Positions 43,670 to 51,745 of a stretch of 64,000 nt of DNA are shown here, piece after piece. Below the pieces are notes generated by a model. The model ran no database searches and had not been told where the DNA came from. It worked only from the letters and a program-made list of their open reading frames with translations. Positions within the stretch are counted from its first letter, which is position 1; each line of letters begins with the position of its first letter. A program made the position numbers and the translations under genes. This stretch comes from Algoriphagus sp. (GTDB taxonomy: Bacteria; Bacteroidota; Bacteroidia; Cytophagales; Cyclobacteriaceae), in the NCBI RefSeq assembly GCF_013373065.1, contig NZ_JABXIN010000001.1:217652-281651 (forward strand). Direction: 5' to 3'.

Positions 43670-44695
43670 ATGCAACTCCAGAATGATCTACTGCTTCGAG
43701 CAGCAAAAGGTGAAAAAGTAGAACGAACGCCAGTATGGCTGATGCGACAAGCGGGTCGTATTCTCCCAGAATATCGCGCCGTTCGTGAATCAGTTTCAGG
43801 ATTTATTGAATTAGCCCAAACCCCTGAATTGGCGGCTGAAGTAACCATTCAACCTGTAGATCTTTTGGGAGTAGATGCCGCTATTATTTTTTCCGATATC
43901 CTGGTAATTCCAGAGGCCATGGGTTTACCTTATGAAATGGTTGAAAAAAGAGGCCCCTGGTTCCCAAACACGGTTTCTTCCGAAGAGGATCTAAAAAAAT
44001 TACGGATTGCAGACGGCGCGAATGATTTAAGCTATGTGATCAAGGCTATCGAGATCACCAAGAAAAATTTAAATGGCAGGGTCCCTTTAATTGGATTTGC
44101 AGGTGCGCCTTGGACGATTTTTGCTTATATGATTGAAGGAAGCGGAAGCAAGACTTTTTCAAAAGCCAGAGCTATGCTTTACCGACAACCAGATTTTTCG
44201 CATCGCCTTCTTCAAATGATTACCGATAGTACGATCAACTATCTAAAAGCTCAAATTGAAGCAGGAGCCGATTTGATTCAAGTTTTTGATTCTTGGGCTG
44301 GAATTCTAGGCCCAGATCAATATGAAGAATTTTCCCTTCGATACATTTCACAGATTTGTGATGCAATCAAAGAGGTTCCAAAAACTGTTTTTGCAAAGGG
44401 TGCCTTCTTTGCACGGGAGGCTATGGGTAAATTAAATTGTGAGACAATCGGCTTGGATTGGAATATGGGAGTTGCTGAATCCCGAAACTTGATTGGAGCT
44501 AACAAAACCCTTCAAGGAAACCTCGATCCAGCAGCTCTTTACGGATCTCCTGAGCAAGTACGACAGGCTACTCAAAATATGATGAAGCAGTTTCGAGGAA
44601 GCCGACACATCGCCAATTTGGGACATGGAGTTTATCCTGATATTGATCCGGAGATGGTCAAAGTCTTTATCCAGACCGTGAAAGAATTTCGCTAA
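43670..44695 (+). CDS. hemE: Uroporphyrinogen decarboxylase
   Basis: A 341-residue HemE, which removes four carboxyl groups from uroporphyrinogen III to give coproporphyrinogen III. The arginine-rich substrate-binding signature [14 protein letters not shown] is near residues 23-36, and [16 protein letters not shown] near 141-156 and the HxxxxGxxxG-like region NLGHGVYPD near 315 are intact. Usual length. The gene is monocistronic with its own -7 box and is convergent to the MOSC gene with 5 bp between stops. No other hem gene is adjacent. Confidence 0.97.
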   Translation: MQLQNDLLLRAAKGEKVERTPVWLMRQAGRILPEYRAVRESVSGFIELAQTPELAAEVTIQPVDLLGVDAAIIFSDILVIPEAMGLPYEMVEKRGPWFPNTVSSEEDLKKLRIADGANDLSYVIKAIEITKKNLNGRVPLIGFAGAPWTIFAYMIEGSGSKTFSKARAMLYRQPDFSHRLLQMITDSTINYLKAQIEAGADLIQVFDSWAGILGPDQYEEFSLRYISQICDAIKEVPKTVFAKGAFFAREAMGKLNCETIGLDWNMGVAESRNLIGANKTLQGNLDPAALYGSPEQVRQATQNMMKQFRGSRHIANLGHGVYPDIDPEMVKVFIQTVKEFR

Positions 44696-44700
44696 GCCGA

Positions 44701-45507
44701 TTATTCAATTGGAAAAAGAGCATCACCTATTCTAACAACTCCTTCACCCAAAGCAACCATATTTTGTCCGAAAAGGACCTTATTTGCTTTGGTTCTATAA
44801 GAGGAGAGGGTACGGAGTGGCTCTTTGCCAATTTCACCAGTTTCTTGATCTACAGTAGTCATCACACACCTCGCACAAGGCTTTACTATCTGAAATTCGA
44901 CCGCCCCTATTTTAATCTTTTTTAAAGAGTCCTCCTGAAATGCCTCTCCACCCGAAAAAACTAAATTGGGTCGGAATCTGTCCATTGATACCGGTTCCTC
45001 CAACTTTCTATTCAAGTCGTTTAGAGATTCCTGACCAATTAGCAAGTAGGGCATGCCATCTGCAAAGCTGACGGCTTCTTTGTTGATTGCATATTTAGGA
45101 CTGACTAACCTTCGAGTGGAATCTGGCATAATTACAAGTCGAACTTCTTTTCCTAAAAATTCGGAAAACCACCGATTAAACTTGGCATCAACCAATTTGG
45201 CAGTCATCGTATCATCCCACACAACCACCGACACCGCCTCATCACTTTCTAAGTTATAGGGGATTAAAATTGATTTTTTCGCGTTCTGTTTATGAAAAAC
45301 TGAAAGCCCTTCCGGGGCAAGTGCTACCTGAAGTAAAGCCAAGGCTGGAAAGGAACGCTGGGACACAAAAACCCCTTCCTCATCAATCAGCATCCAACGG
45401 CGATCATAACGAAACCCTTTTTCCTCCACCATTGCTTCTTCTAAACGAATTCCTCCTAATGATTTGATGGGATAGATATAAATATCCTTAATAATAAGTA
45501 GATCCAT
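44701..45507 (-). CDS. MOSC-domain protein (mARC/YcbX-like)
   Basis: A 268-residue molybdenum-cofactor-binding type protein. The N-terminal MOSC beta-barrel begins IKDIYIYPIKSLGGIRLEEAMVEEKGF and the MOSC core contains KPCARCVMTTVDQETGEIGKEPL, whose second Cys binds Mo in mARC and YcbX. No C-terminal 2Fe-2S ferredoxin domain (present in YcbX) follows, so electrons must come from a separate partner. Family members reduce N-hydroxylated compounds. A small membrane protein is encoded 69 bp upstream on the same strand. Confidence 0.85.
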   Translation of the reverse strand: MDLLIIKDIYIYPIKSLGGIRLEEAMVEEKGFRYDRRWMLIDEEGVFVSQRSFPALALLQVALAPEGLSVFHKQNAKKSILIPYNLESDEAVSVVVWDDTMTAKLVDAKFNRWFSEFLGKEVRLVIMPDSTRRLVSPKYAINKEAVSFADGMPYLLIGQESLNDLNRKLEEPVSMDRFRPNLVFSGGEAFQEDSLKKIKIGAVEFQIVKPCARCVMTTVDQETGEIGKEPLRTLSSYRTKANKVLFGQNMVALGEGVVRIGDALFPIE

Positions 45508-45576
45508 ATTTATAAAAGTAAGGTTAGCAAGTTAACCTGTCTACCCTGAATATTGATTTGCTGTGGGGTGATTGTT

Positions 45577-45747
45577 TTAAAAAAACCACTGTTTTAGAAG
45601 CAGAAGTCCAAAACCGATTCGGGACATCATCCCAAAAACGACCAATAAAAGTAAGATCATGGTCCATTTTAACCGGTCTTGACTGCGTTTCTTGCCAAAA
45701 AATTCTCTCATATCAAAAAGATGAATGAAACGCTCATAAGGTTGCAT
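45577..45747 (-). CDS. Small membrane protein, 56 residues, unrecognised
   Basis: Too short for a 60-residue cut-off. ATG at 45747 reads MQPYERFIHLFDMREFFG, then a basic segment GKKRSQDRLKWT, one membrane helix MILLLLVVFGMMSR, and a hydrophobic end FGLLLLKQWFF with stop at 45577. The coding character, the basic stretch before the helix (positive-inside) and the clean frame support a real gene. A second in-frame ATG (45711) would give 44 residues. It precedes the MOSC gene by 69 bp on the same strand and may share its transcript. Function unknown. Confidence 0.6.
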   Translation of the reverse strand: MQPYERFIHLFDMREFFGKKRSQDRLKWTMILLLLVVFGMMSRIGFGLLLLKQWFF

Positions 45748-45934
45748 TCAAATCAAAAAAAATCCTGCCACAATCTCAGCTTTTCAAAAACCCAGGGTGC
45801 CATATTGAAGGAATAAAAAGCTCAAACTGCCATTGAATCTGACATTGTGACACAAAAAAATCGAAAATATCGGCTGGCATAAGCATTGAAGCGTAGGAAA
45901 TAACTGAATTTGAAACTAAATAAAATTTATAATC

Positions 45935-47851
45935 ATGGGAAAAATTATAGGCATTGACTTGGGTACCACCAACTCCTGCGTAGCCGTAATGGAGGGAAAT
46001 GAGCCTGTAGTCATCCAAAACAGTGAAGGAAGAAGAACTACCCCGTCTATCGTTGCATTTCTTGACAACGGAAATGGCGAGCGTAAAGTAGGTGACCCTG
46101 CCAAGCGTCAGGCCATCACCAACCCAGCGAATACCATTTCTTCTGTTAAGCGATTTATGGGTAAAAAATTCTCTGAGGTTTCCGAAGAGAAAAAGCACGC
46201 TTCCTACAAAGTGGAGCAAGGACCAAATGACACCGTAGCTATTAAAATCGGTGACCGTTCCTATACCCCACAGGAAATTTCTGCAATGATTCTTCAGAAA
46301 ATGAAGAGCACTGCTGAAGACTTCTTGGGTCAAGAAGTAACAGAGGCAGTTATTACCGTTCCAGCCTACTTTAATGATGCAGAGCGCCAAGCAACCAAAG
46401 AAGCCGGACAAATTGCCGGATTGGAAGTGAAGCGTATCATCAACGAGCCAACCGCTGCTGCTTTGGCTTACGGTATGGACAAGAAAAACCAGGATATGAA
46501 AATCGCTGTGTATGACCTTGGTGGTGGTACATTCGATATCTCAATCCTTGAATTAGGTGATGGTGTATTCGAAGTGAAATCAACCAACGGTGACGTTCAT
46601 TTGGGAGGTGATGACTTTGACCAAGTAATCATCAACTGGCTTGCCGATGAATTCATGGCAGAAGAGCAAATTGACCTTAGAAAAGATCCAATGGCTCTTC
46701 AAAGATTAAAAGAAGCAGCTGAAAAGGCCAAAATCGAACTTTCCAGCTCCTCTTCTACTGAAATCAACTTGCCATACATCACTGCTACGCAGACGGGTCC
46801 TAAGCACTTGGTGCGAAACTTAAGCAGAGCGAAGTTTGAGCAATTATCAGACAATTTGGTGAAGCGAACCATGGAGCCTTGTAAAAAAGCGCTTCAGGAT
46901 GCTGGATTAAACCCTTCTGAAATTGACGAAGTAATCTTGGTAGGTGGATCCACACGAATTCCAAAGATCCAGGAGGAAGTTGAGAAATTCTTCGGCAAAA
47001 AGCCTTCTAAGGGTGTAAACCCTGACGAAGTTGTTGCCATCGGCGCTGCGATTCAAGGCGGTGTATTGACTGGGGAAGTGAAAGATGTGCTTCTTTTGGA
47101 TGTAACTCCTTTGTCTCTTGGTATAGAAACCATGGGTGGAGTAATGACCAAATTAATTGAAGCTAACACTACCATTCCTACCAAGAAATCCGAAGTGTTC
47201 TCCACTGCAGCCGACAATCAGCCAGCAGTAGATATTCATGTTCTACAGGGTGAGAGACCTTTGGCGAAGGATAACCGAACCATCGGAAGATTCCAGTTGA
47301 CCGATATTCCACCTGCACCAAGAGGAGTACCTCAAATCGAAGTAACTTTTGATATTGATGCAAACGGTATCCTCAATGTATCTGCAAAGGATAAAGGAAC
47401 TGGTAAAGAGCAGAAAATCAAGATCGAAGCTTCTTCTGGACTTTCTCAAGAGGACATTGACCGAATGAAGAAAGAAGCTGAAGCAAATGCTGCGGCAGAT
47501 AAGGCAGAAAAAGAAAAGATCGAGAAACTTAACCAAGCTGACAGCTTGATTTTCCAAACTGAAAAGCAGTTGAAAGATTATGGTGACAAGCTTTCTGAAG
47601 GTAATAAAACTGCCATCAATGGAGCTTTGGACAAATTGAAAGCTGCACACCAGTCTCAAGATTTGACTGGGGTTGATTCAGGAATGGAAGAATTGAATAA
47701 AGCTTGGGAAGCAGCTTCTCAGGAAATCTACAACGCTACACAAGGAGCTGGAGCGGAGCCAGGAGCTGATGCAGGTGCTTCAAGTGCTAGCGATAGCGGA
47801 GACGGAGTTTCTGATGTAGATTACGAAGAGGTTAGCGAAGACAAGAAGTAA
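45935..47851 (+). CDS. dnaK: Molecular chaperone DnaK
   Basis: A 638-residue Hsp70. The three actin-fold signatures are present: [13 protein letters not shown] near residues 5-17, [14 protein letters not shown] near 191-204, and [17 protein letters not shown] near 334-350. The substrate-binding domain and helical lid follow, ending in a flexible acidic tail ([20 protein letters not shown]) with the EEV-like end conserved in bacterial DnaK. dnaJ and grpE are not adjacent. Upstream, between 45840 and 45852, the direct repeat TGACA-TTG-TGACA could be a regulatory site, but no known heat-shock consensus was recognised. Confidence 0.98.
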   Translation: MGKIIGIDLGTTNSCVAVMEGNEPVVIQNSEGRRTTPSIVAFLDNGNGERKVGDPAKRQAITNPANTISSVKRFMGKKFSEVSEEKKHASYKVEQGPNDTVAIKIGDRSYTPQEISAMILQKMKSTAEDFLGQEVTEAVITVPAYFNDAERQATKEAGQIAGLEVKRIINEPTAAALAYGMDKKNQDMKIAVYDLGGGTFDISILELGDGVFEVKSTNGDVHLGGDDFDQVIINWLADEFMAEEQIDLRKDPMALQRLKEAAEKAKIELSSSSSTEINLPYITATQTGPKHLVRNLSRAKFEQLSDNLVKRTMEPCKKALQDAGLNPSEIDEVILVGGSTRIPKIQEEVEKFFGKKPSKGVNPDEVVAIGAAIQGGVLTGEVKDVLLLDVTPLSLGIETMGGVMTKLIEANTTIPTKKSEVFSTAADNQPAVDIHVLQGERPLAKDNRTIGRFQLTDIPPAPRGVPQIEVTFDIDANGILNVSAKDKGTGKEQKIKIEASSGLSQEDIDRMKKEAEANAAADKAEKEKIEKLNQADSLIFQTEKQLKDYGDKLSEGNKTAINGALDKLKAAHQSQDLTGVDSGMEELNKAWEAASQEIYNATQGAGAEPGADAGASSASDSGDGVSDVDYEEVSEDKK

Positions 47852-47870
47852 TTTTGCTAAACCAATAATC

Positions 47871-47899
47871 AAAGCACCCGATAGTTATTCGGGTGCTTT
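47871..47899 (+). terminator. First of two terminators after dnaK
   Basis: Stem AAAGCACCCGA (47871-47881) with TCGGGTGCTTT (47889-47899), 7-nt loop, ending in T. Confidence 0.85.
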
Positions 47900-47908
47900 T
47901 GGCATTCA

Positions 47909-47942
47909 AAAGCCAAGACTCCCTAATCGGAATCTTGGCTTT
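47909..47942 (+). terminator. Second hairpin after dnaK
   Basis: Stem AAAGCCAAGA (47909-47918) with TCTTGGCTTT (47933-47942), followed by a T-rich tract. With the first hairpin it gives a strong double stop before the GroES-like gene. Confidence 0.75.
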
Positions 47943-47969
47943 CTTTCTTTCACTTTTGATTTTGAAACC

Positions 47970-48344
47970 ATGCAATTGACCCCTGACAATAAGCTGAAAA
48001 AGCTAATCGTAGTGGGAGACCGGGTACTTATCCGGCTTAAGAAACCCAACGAAAAAACATCAACGGGACTTTATCTTCCTCCTGGAGTACAGGAAAAAGA
48101 GAAAGTACAGCAAGGGTATATCATAAAAACCGGCCCAGGTTATCCCATCCCAATGCCTGTAGAAGACCATGAGCCTTGGATGGATAATGATGAAAAAGTT
48201 AAATATGTACCATTACAAGCAAAAGAGGGAGATTTAGCGATATTCCTTTTGTCTGGAGCACATGAAGTGATGTATGAAGGAGAAAAATATTACATTGTTT
48301 CCCAAGGAGCAATCCTAATGCTCGAACGAGAACAAGAACTTTAA
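47970..48344 (+). CDS. Divergent GroES/Cpn10-family protein
   Basis: A 124-residue co-chaperonin-like protein, longer than GroES (about 97). The first strand and mobile-loop region read VVGDRVLIRLKKPNEKTSTGLYLPPG (about residues 14-39), where the GroEL-binding tripeptide usually written GGIVL is TGLYL, so binding to GroEL may be altered. An insertion VEDHEPWMDNDEKVKY (around 65-80) lies where GroES has its roof loop, and the C-terminal part GEKYYIVSQGAILMLE is standard. No groEL is adjacent. It follows dnaK by 118 bp but behind two terminators, so it has its own promoter. Confidence 0.83.
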   Translation: MQLTPDNKLKKLIVVGDRVLIRLKKPNEKTSTGLYLPPGVQEKEKVQQGYIIKTGPGYPIPMPVEDHEPWMDNDEKVKYVPLQAKEGDLAIFLLSGAHEVMYEGEKYYIVSQGAILMLEREQEL

Positions 48345-48346
48345 AA

Positions 48347-48371
48347 AAAAGACCCAGAATCTGGGTCTTTT
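48347..48371. terminator. Bidirectional hairpin between the GroES-like gene and hemB
   Basis: Perfect 11-bp stem AAAAGACCCAG (48347-48357) with CTGGGTCTTTT (48361-48371), loop AAT. A runs and T runs on both sides allow use in both directions. Confidence 0.9.
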
Positions 48372-48398
48372 GTATGAGGTATTCACCTTCATAAAATT

Positions 48399-49367
48399 TT
48401 ATCGATTTAAGCTTGCAAAGTCCTTTGCAAAATAGGTTAAAATGATCTTTGCGCCAGCCCGTTTTATTGCCGTAAGTGTCTCCATCATAGCCCGATCTTC
48501 ATCAATCCACCCTCTCGCAGCGGAAGCCTTGATCATACTATATTCTCCTGAAACATTATAGGCTGCTATAGGAAGCGGATAGTTATCTTTCAATAATTTT
48601 ATGACATCCAAATAAGCCAAGGCAGGCTTCACCATTAAAAAATCGGCTCCTTCTTCCATATCCAAATCTGCCTCAATTAAGGCTTCTTGCACATTTGAGG
48701 GGTCCATTTGATACGTCTTTTTATCTCCAAACTTTGGAGCGGAATCCAAAGCATCCCTAAAAGGTCCATAAAATGCACTTGCATATTTTGCTGTATAAGA
48801 CATAATGGAAACCTCTGTAAATCCATGTTGATCCAATTCCTCTCTGATAAACCCCACTCTCCCATCCATCATATCCGACGGACCCAATATATCCACTCCG
48901 GCATCAGCTTGTGCTAATGACATCTTGGCAAGAATCTCTAATGTCTCGTCATTCAATATTTTTCCATTTTGAATGATACCATCATGACCATCACTACTAT
49001 AGGGATCCATGGCTACATCGGACATCAAGCATACTTCAGGAAATTGCTTTTTGATTTCACGCAGCCCTTTTAGATAAAATGTTTCCGGGTTATAACTTTC
49101 TTTTGCAAAAGGATCCTTTAAAGACTCAGGATAAGCTGGAAAAACATCAAAAGTGGTAATTCCGAGATTCAAACAAGATTCGATCTCGTGAAGCATGGTA
49201 TCGATAGAAAATCGAAATATACCTGGCATCGAATCTACTTCTATTTTCTTTCCAGCACCTTCAACAAGGAAAAGGGGAAAGATTAAATCTTCCACTCCCA
49301 CCTTGGTTTCTTGAACAAGGTTTCGAACTGCTTCAGATTTTCGATTTCTCCTAGGTCTTCTGTTCAT
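48399..49367 (-). CDS. hemB: Porphobilinogen synthase, Mg2+-type
   Basis: A 322-residue HemB that condenses two 5-aminolevulinate molecules. The metal-site stretch DVAMDPYSSDGHDG at 117-130 has Asp/Ala in place of the three zinc cysteines, so it is the Mg2+-dependent class. Active-site lysines are in MSYTAKYASAFYGPF (near 197) and LMVKPALAYLDV (near 248). The allosteric Arg segment RRPRRNRKSEAVR is at the N-terminus. It is convergent to the GroES-like gene and has a good promoter upstream. Confidence 0.97.
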   Translation of the reverse strand: MNRRPRRNRKSEAVRNLVQETKVGVEDLIFPLFLVEGAGKKIEVDSMPGIFRFSIDTMLHEIESCLNLGITTFDVFPAYPESLKDPFAKESYNPETFYLKGLREIKKQFPEVCLMSDVAMDPYSSDGHDGIIQNGKILNDETLEILAKMSLAQADAGVDILGPSDMMDGRVGFIREELDQHGFTEVSIMSYTAKYASAFYGPFRDALDSAPKFGDKKTYQMDPSNVQEALIEADLDMEEGADFLMVKPALAYLDVIKLLKDNYPLPIAAYNVSGEYSMIKASAARGWIDEDRAMMETLTAIKRAGAKIILTYFAKDFASLNR

Positions 49368-49386
49368 AACATTTAATAATGTGAAT

Positions 49387-49417
49387 CAAAGTTACAATGA
49401 ACTACTTCCAATCGAAA
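49387..49417 (-). promoter_or_regulatory. Promoter of hemB
   Basis: On the minus strand, -7 element TAACTTTG (plus 49387-49394) and -33 element TTTC (plus 49414-49417, TTTG expected) spaced by 19 nt. Transcription should start about 13 nt before the ATG at 49367. Confidence 0.7.
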
Positions 49418-49637
49418 GAGATTTCAAGAAATGCTTCTTCTCAATGGCTTCCCCTACTTTTCTTTTCCTTCATAATCCCTATTTTATGAAATTCTGATGT
49501 ACCTAGGTTATGAATTTTAACAAAATCAATTTCCGGTTTTGCCGTCTCCAAAAGTTGAGGAATAGTAAACCATGCCTTGATTCCTTCTTGAATTTTAGAA
49601 ATGAAGCTTCGATCCTTTTTATCAAATAAATAAAACA

Positions 49638-49667
49638 AAAAAGGTGAGGTATGGCCCTCACCTTTTT
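49638..49667 (-). terminator. Terminator of the porin gene
   Basis: Perfect 12-bp stem AAAAAGGTGAGG (49638-49649) with CCTCACCTTTTT (49656-49667), 6-nt loop TATGGC; T-rich tract on the minus strand. Confidence 0.93.
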
Positions 49668-49691
49668 AGCAATCAGAATCAAATCAACTTT

Positions 49692-50909
49692 TTAGAAATT
49701 GACTTGAGCCTGCAATCTTAAAAGACTTCCTTTTTGTCTATTATCCGGATTCAGAGAGTTTTCAAAGGTTCTGTCCGAAAAGGTATACATCGTTACCAAT
49801 TCGAAATTTTTATTAAATAGCCACTCCACTCCGATCTCTAATTCTTTAACCCGATGTTTTGTAGCATCGAGTTCAAATTTCTTACCTCCCTTATAATATT
49901 GATACCTTGTAAAAGGAATGAAAACCTTGCTCCCCGATAGGATTCTATAATTCAACATAGCATACCCACCGTTTAGAGGTGCATCTTTCACGTCATTTGT
50001 GGCAGGATCATATTCAGGCCCCCTTCCCCAATTATATTCAGCTTGAAAACCAAAAGGTTGAGGATATAAAATCAGTGAAGGACCATAGCGATATTCTTCA
50101 AACTCGGTTTGAGTGAAATCGGTAGCTGGATTTCTAGTGATTACATATTTTCCGGTATAAGCTTGGAAGGAGGCTTCAAAAATTTGGCCTGAGCTGAACT
50201 GATAAGGGTAGGTAAATCTCCCAACCACATGGACATTTTTATTTTTATCTTGATTATTTGGCCCTTGGCCATTAAAAATCCCAAATCCAAACATTCCGTA
50301 ATCACCAGAGCCCTTTAAACCTGACGAGGTTAAATAGCTGAACCGCTCCCGAATTTCTGTTGGAGCATAGTAAAAGAAAACTCCTAAATCCCGTTCATTG
50401 GGCATCCCAGAATTCAACCCATCATTTCTATCTAAGGGCAATCGGTTGGAACTGGACTGAAGGTTTTCAAATCCAAATGGAACTTTTGATTGACCAATCC
50501 TTAATCTGAATTCATTTTTTGAATCCAAACCTACATCAAAGTAGGCATCTCTAATTTGTCCGAAATTACCTCCTCCTGAGGCAAAATCAGGCTGGATATA
50601 GAAATACACTCTTGGATGAATTTGACCATAAAAAATGATCCGAATTCGACGAAAGAAAAATCCTCCACCGTCACCACCCCAAGATTTATCACATTGGTCA
50701 CATTTTAAATCCGGATTGGTTTCAAATAAACCATTGTACCGTAATTGAGCATAGCCTCTAATTCGGAGGTTTTCATACCATCCCTTGGGCACAACAGTTT
50801 GCTTCTTTGCAGAATTAAGCAAAGAATCTTCTTGCTCCCCCCTTGCATGAGGAGCCGTCATCACCATTCCTAAATAGAATAGCAATGAAGCGAGCAGAAA
50901 TCGCTTCAT
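49692..50909 (-). CDS. Porin, phosphate-selective O/P family
   Basis: A 405-residue outer-membrane porin with an N-terminal signal peptide ending near HARGEQE. The body shows alternating strands with the OprO/P pattern: FFFRRIRIIFYGQIHPRVYF, YIQPDFASGGGNFGQIRDAY, RLRIGQSKVPFGFENLQSSS, and ends in an aromatic strand LRLQAQVNF. The extracellular cysteine pair CDQCDKSWGG near 74-83 is a Bacteroidota feature. Members transport phosphate or pyrophosphate in Pseudomonas; here, no Pho box was seen, so the specificity is unproven. Confidence 0.88.
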   Translation of the reverse strand: MKRFLLASLLFYLGMVMTAPHARGEQEDSLLNSAKKQTVVPKGWYENLRIRGYAQLRYNGLFETNPDLKCDQCDKSWGGDGGGFFFRRIRIIFYGQIHPRVYFYIQPDFASGGGNFGQIRDAYFDVGLDSKNEFRLRIGQSKVPFGFENLQSSSNRLPLDRNDGLNSGMPNERDLGVFFYYAPTEIRERFSYLTSSGLKGSGDYGMFGFGIFNGQGPNNQDKNKNVHVVGRFTYPYQFSSGQIFEASFQAYTGKYVITRNPATDFTQTEFEEYRYGPSLILYPQPFGFQAEYNWGRGPEYDPATNDVKDAPLNGGYAMLNYRILSGSKVFIPFTRYQYYKGGKKFELDATKHRVKELEIGVEWLFNKNFELVTMYTFSDRTFENSLNPDNRQKGSLLRLQAQVNF

Positions 50910-51025
50910 AAGTTTTTCTTATGGGTAATGAAATGTACAGTGATGCAAATGTCCAATCTTATCGTTTATTTATGATGAAGGGATTGTTAACAAATCATTA
51001 CTTGAACTAAGTATGATTTATTAAA

Positions 51026-51676
51026 TCATAGAAGATCAAATAAAAATTCTGGACTTAAATGCACATAATCATGGATATAGGCATGGCAGACTGGAAGTTC
51101 CTCCTTTTTGTGAGAGGACAAGACCCCCACGACTTTCATGCCTGCATTCTTTGCAGCCATCACACCTGAATAAGAATCTTCAAAAACGATACAATTGTCG
51201 GGATAAACTGATAAATTTTCAGCGGATTTCAGATATACCTCAGGATCAGGTTTGTGTTTTGTAACATGCTCACTAGCTAATGCAGAGTCCAAATGCAGAA
51301 AAAGATCGAGCTTTCCGGCAATTAGCTCTAGGTTGGCATAAGGCGCTGAAGTAGCTACGGCAGTCCGTAATCCTAATTTTTTCAACTCTTTAAAAAATGA
51401 ATCGAAACCCGCAATGGGACTTACATGATGCTGGTAAATTTCTCGAAATAGACTTTCCTTTTCATCTTCTAAAATTAAAAGCTCTTCCCCTTCTATCTTT
51501 CTCCCCAAAAAATGGCTTAATATATAGGAGTTGCTTTTCCCATACATATGCTGAGCAAACTCCTCCTCGGTCGGAAATAGATTCCTTTTTTCAAAAAAAA
51601 TCCGAAAGGCTTTGGAATGAAAAGGATTGGTATGACAAATCACCCCATCCATATCGAAAATTACAGCTTTTCCCAT
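51026..51676 (-). CDS. HAD-superfamily phosphatase, beta-phosphoglucomutase-like
   Basis: A 216-residue HAD hydrolase with the nucleophile motif DMDGVICHTNPFH (Asp8, Asp10), the Thr/Ser motif VATSAPYAN near 105-113, the Lys in KHKPDPEVY, and the acidic pair in FEDSYSGVMAAKNAGMK near 163-179. A helical C1 cap lies after the first motif. The layout is that of beta-phosphoglucomutase and sugar phosphatases, and cannot be resolved further. It stands between the porin and ornithine aminotransferase genes. Confidence 0.88.
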   Translation of the reverse strand: MGKAVIFDMDGVICHTNPFHSKAFRIFFEKRNLFPTEEEFAQHMYGKSNSYILSHFLGRKIEGEELLILEDEKESLFREIYQHHVSPIAGFDSFFKELKKLGLRTAVATSAPYANLELIAGKLDLFLHLDSALASEHVTKHKPDPEVYLKSAENLSVYPDNCIVFEDSYSGVMAAKNAGMKVVGVLSSHKKEELPVCHAYIHDYVHLSPEFLFDLL

Positions 51677-51745
51677 CTGATAATAAATAGAGAGGTCGCT
51701 TACCTGAATTTAGAAAAGCGACCTCTTCAAAATGATTAAATCCTA

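Larger units (their letters stand above)
49368..49691. other. Intergenic stretch between hemB and the porin gene
   Basis: About 320 bp. It contains the hemB promoter (49387-49417), the porin terminator (49638-49667) and between them an open frame of 65 codons on the minus strand that lacks an ATG and begins inside the terminator T run, so it is not called as a gene. Nothing else was recognised. Confidence 0.6.

Noticed and set aside
45776..46411. Open frame of 211 codons antisense to the start of dnaK
   Set aside because: It lies antisense to strongly conserved dnaK coding sequence and has no recognisable domain; it is a by-product of dnaK codon usage.
49441..49638. 65-codon minus-strand frame between the porin and hemB genes
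   Set aside because: It has no ATG start (TTG only), begins inside the T run of the porin terminator and matches no family I know, although its composition is not unlike coding sequence.
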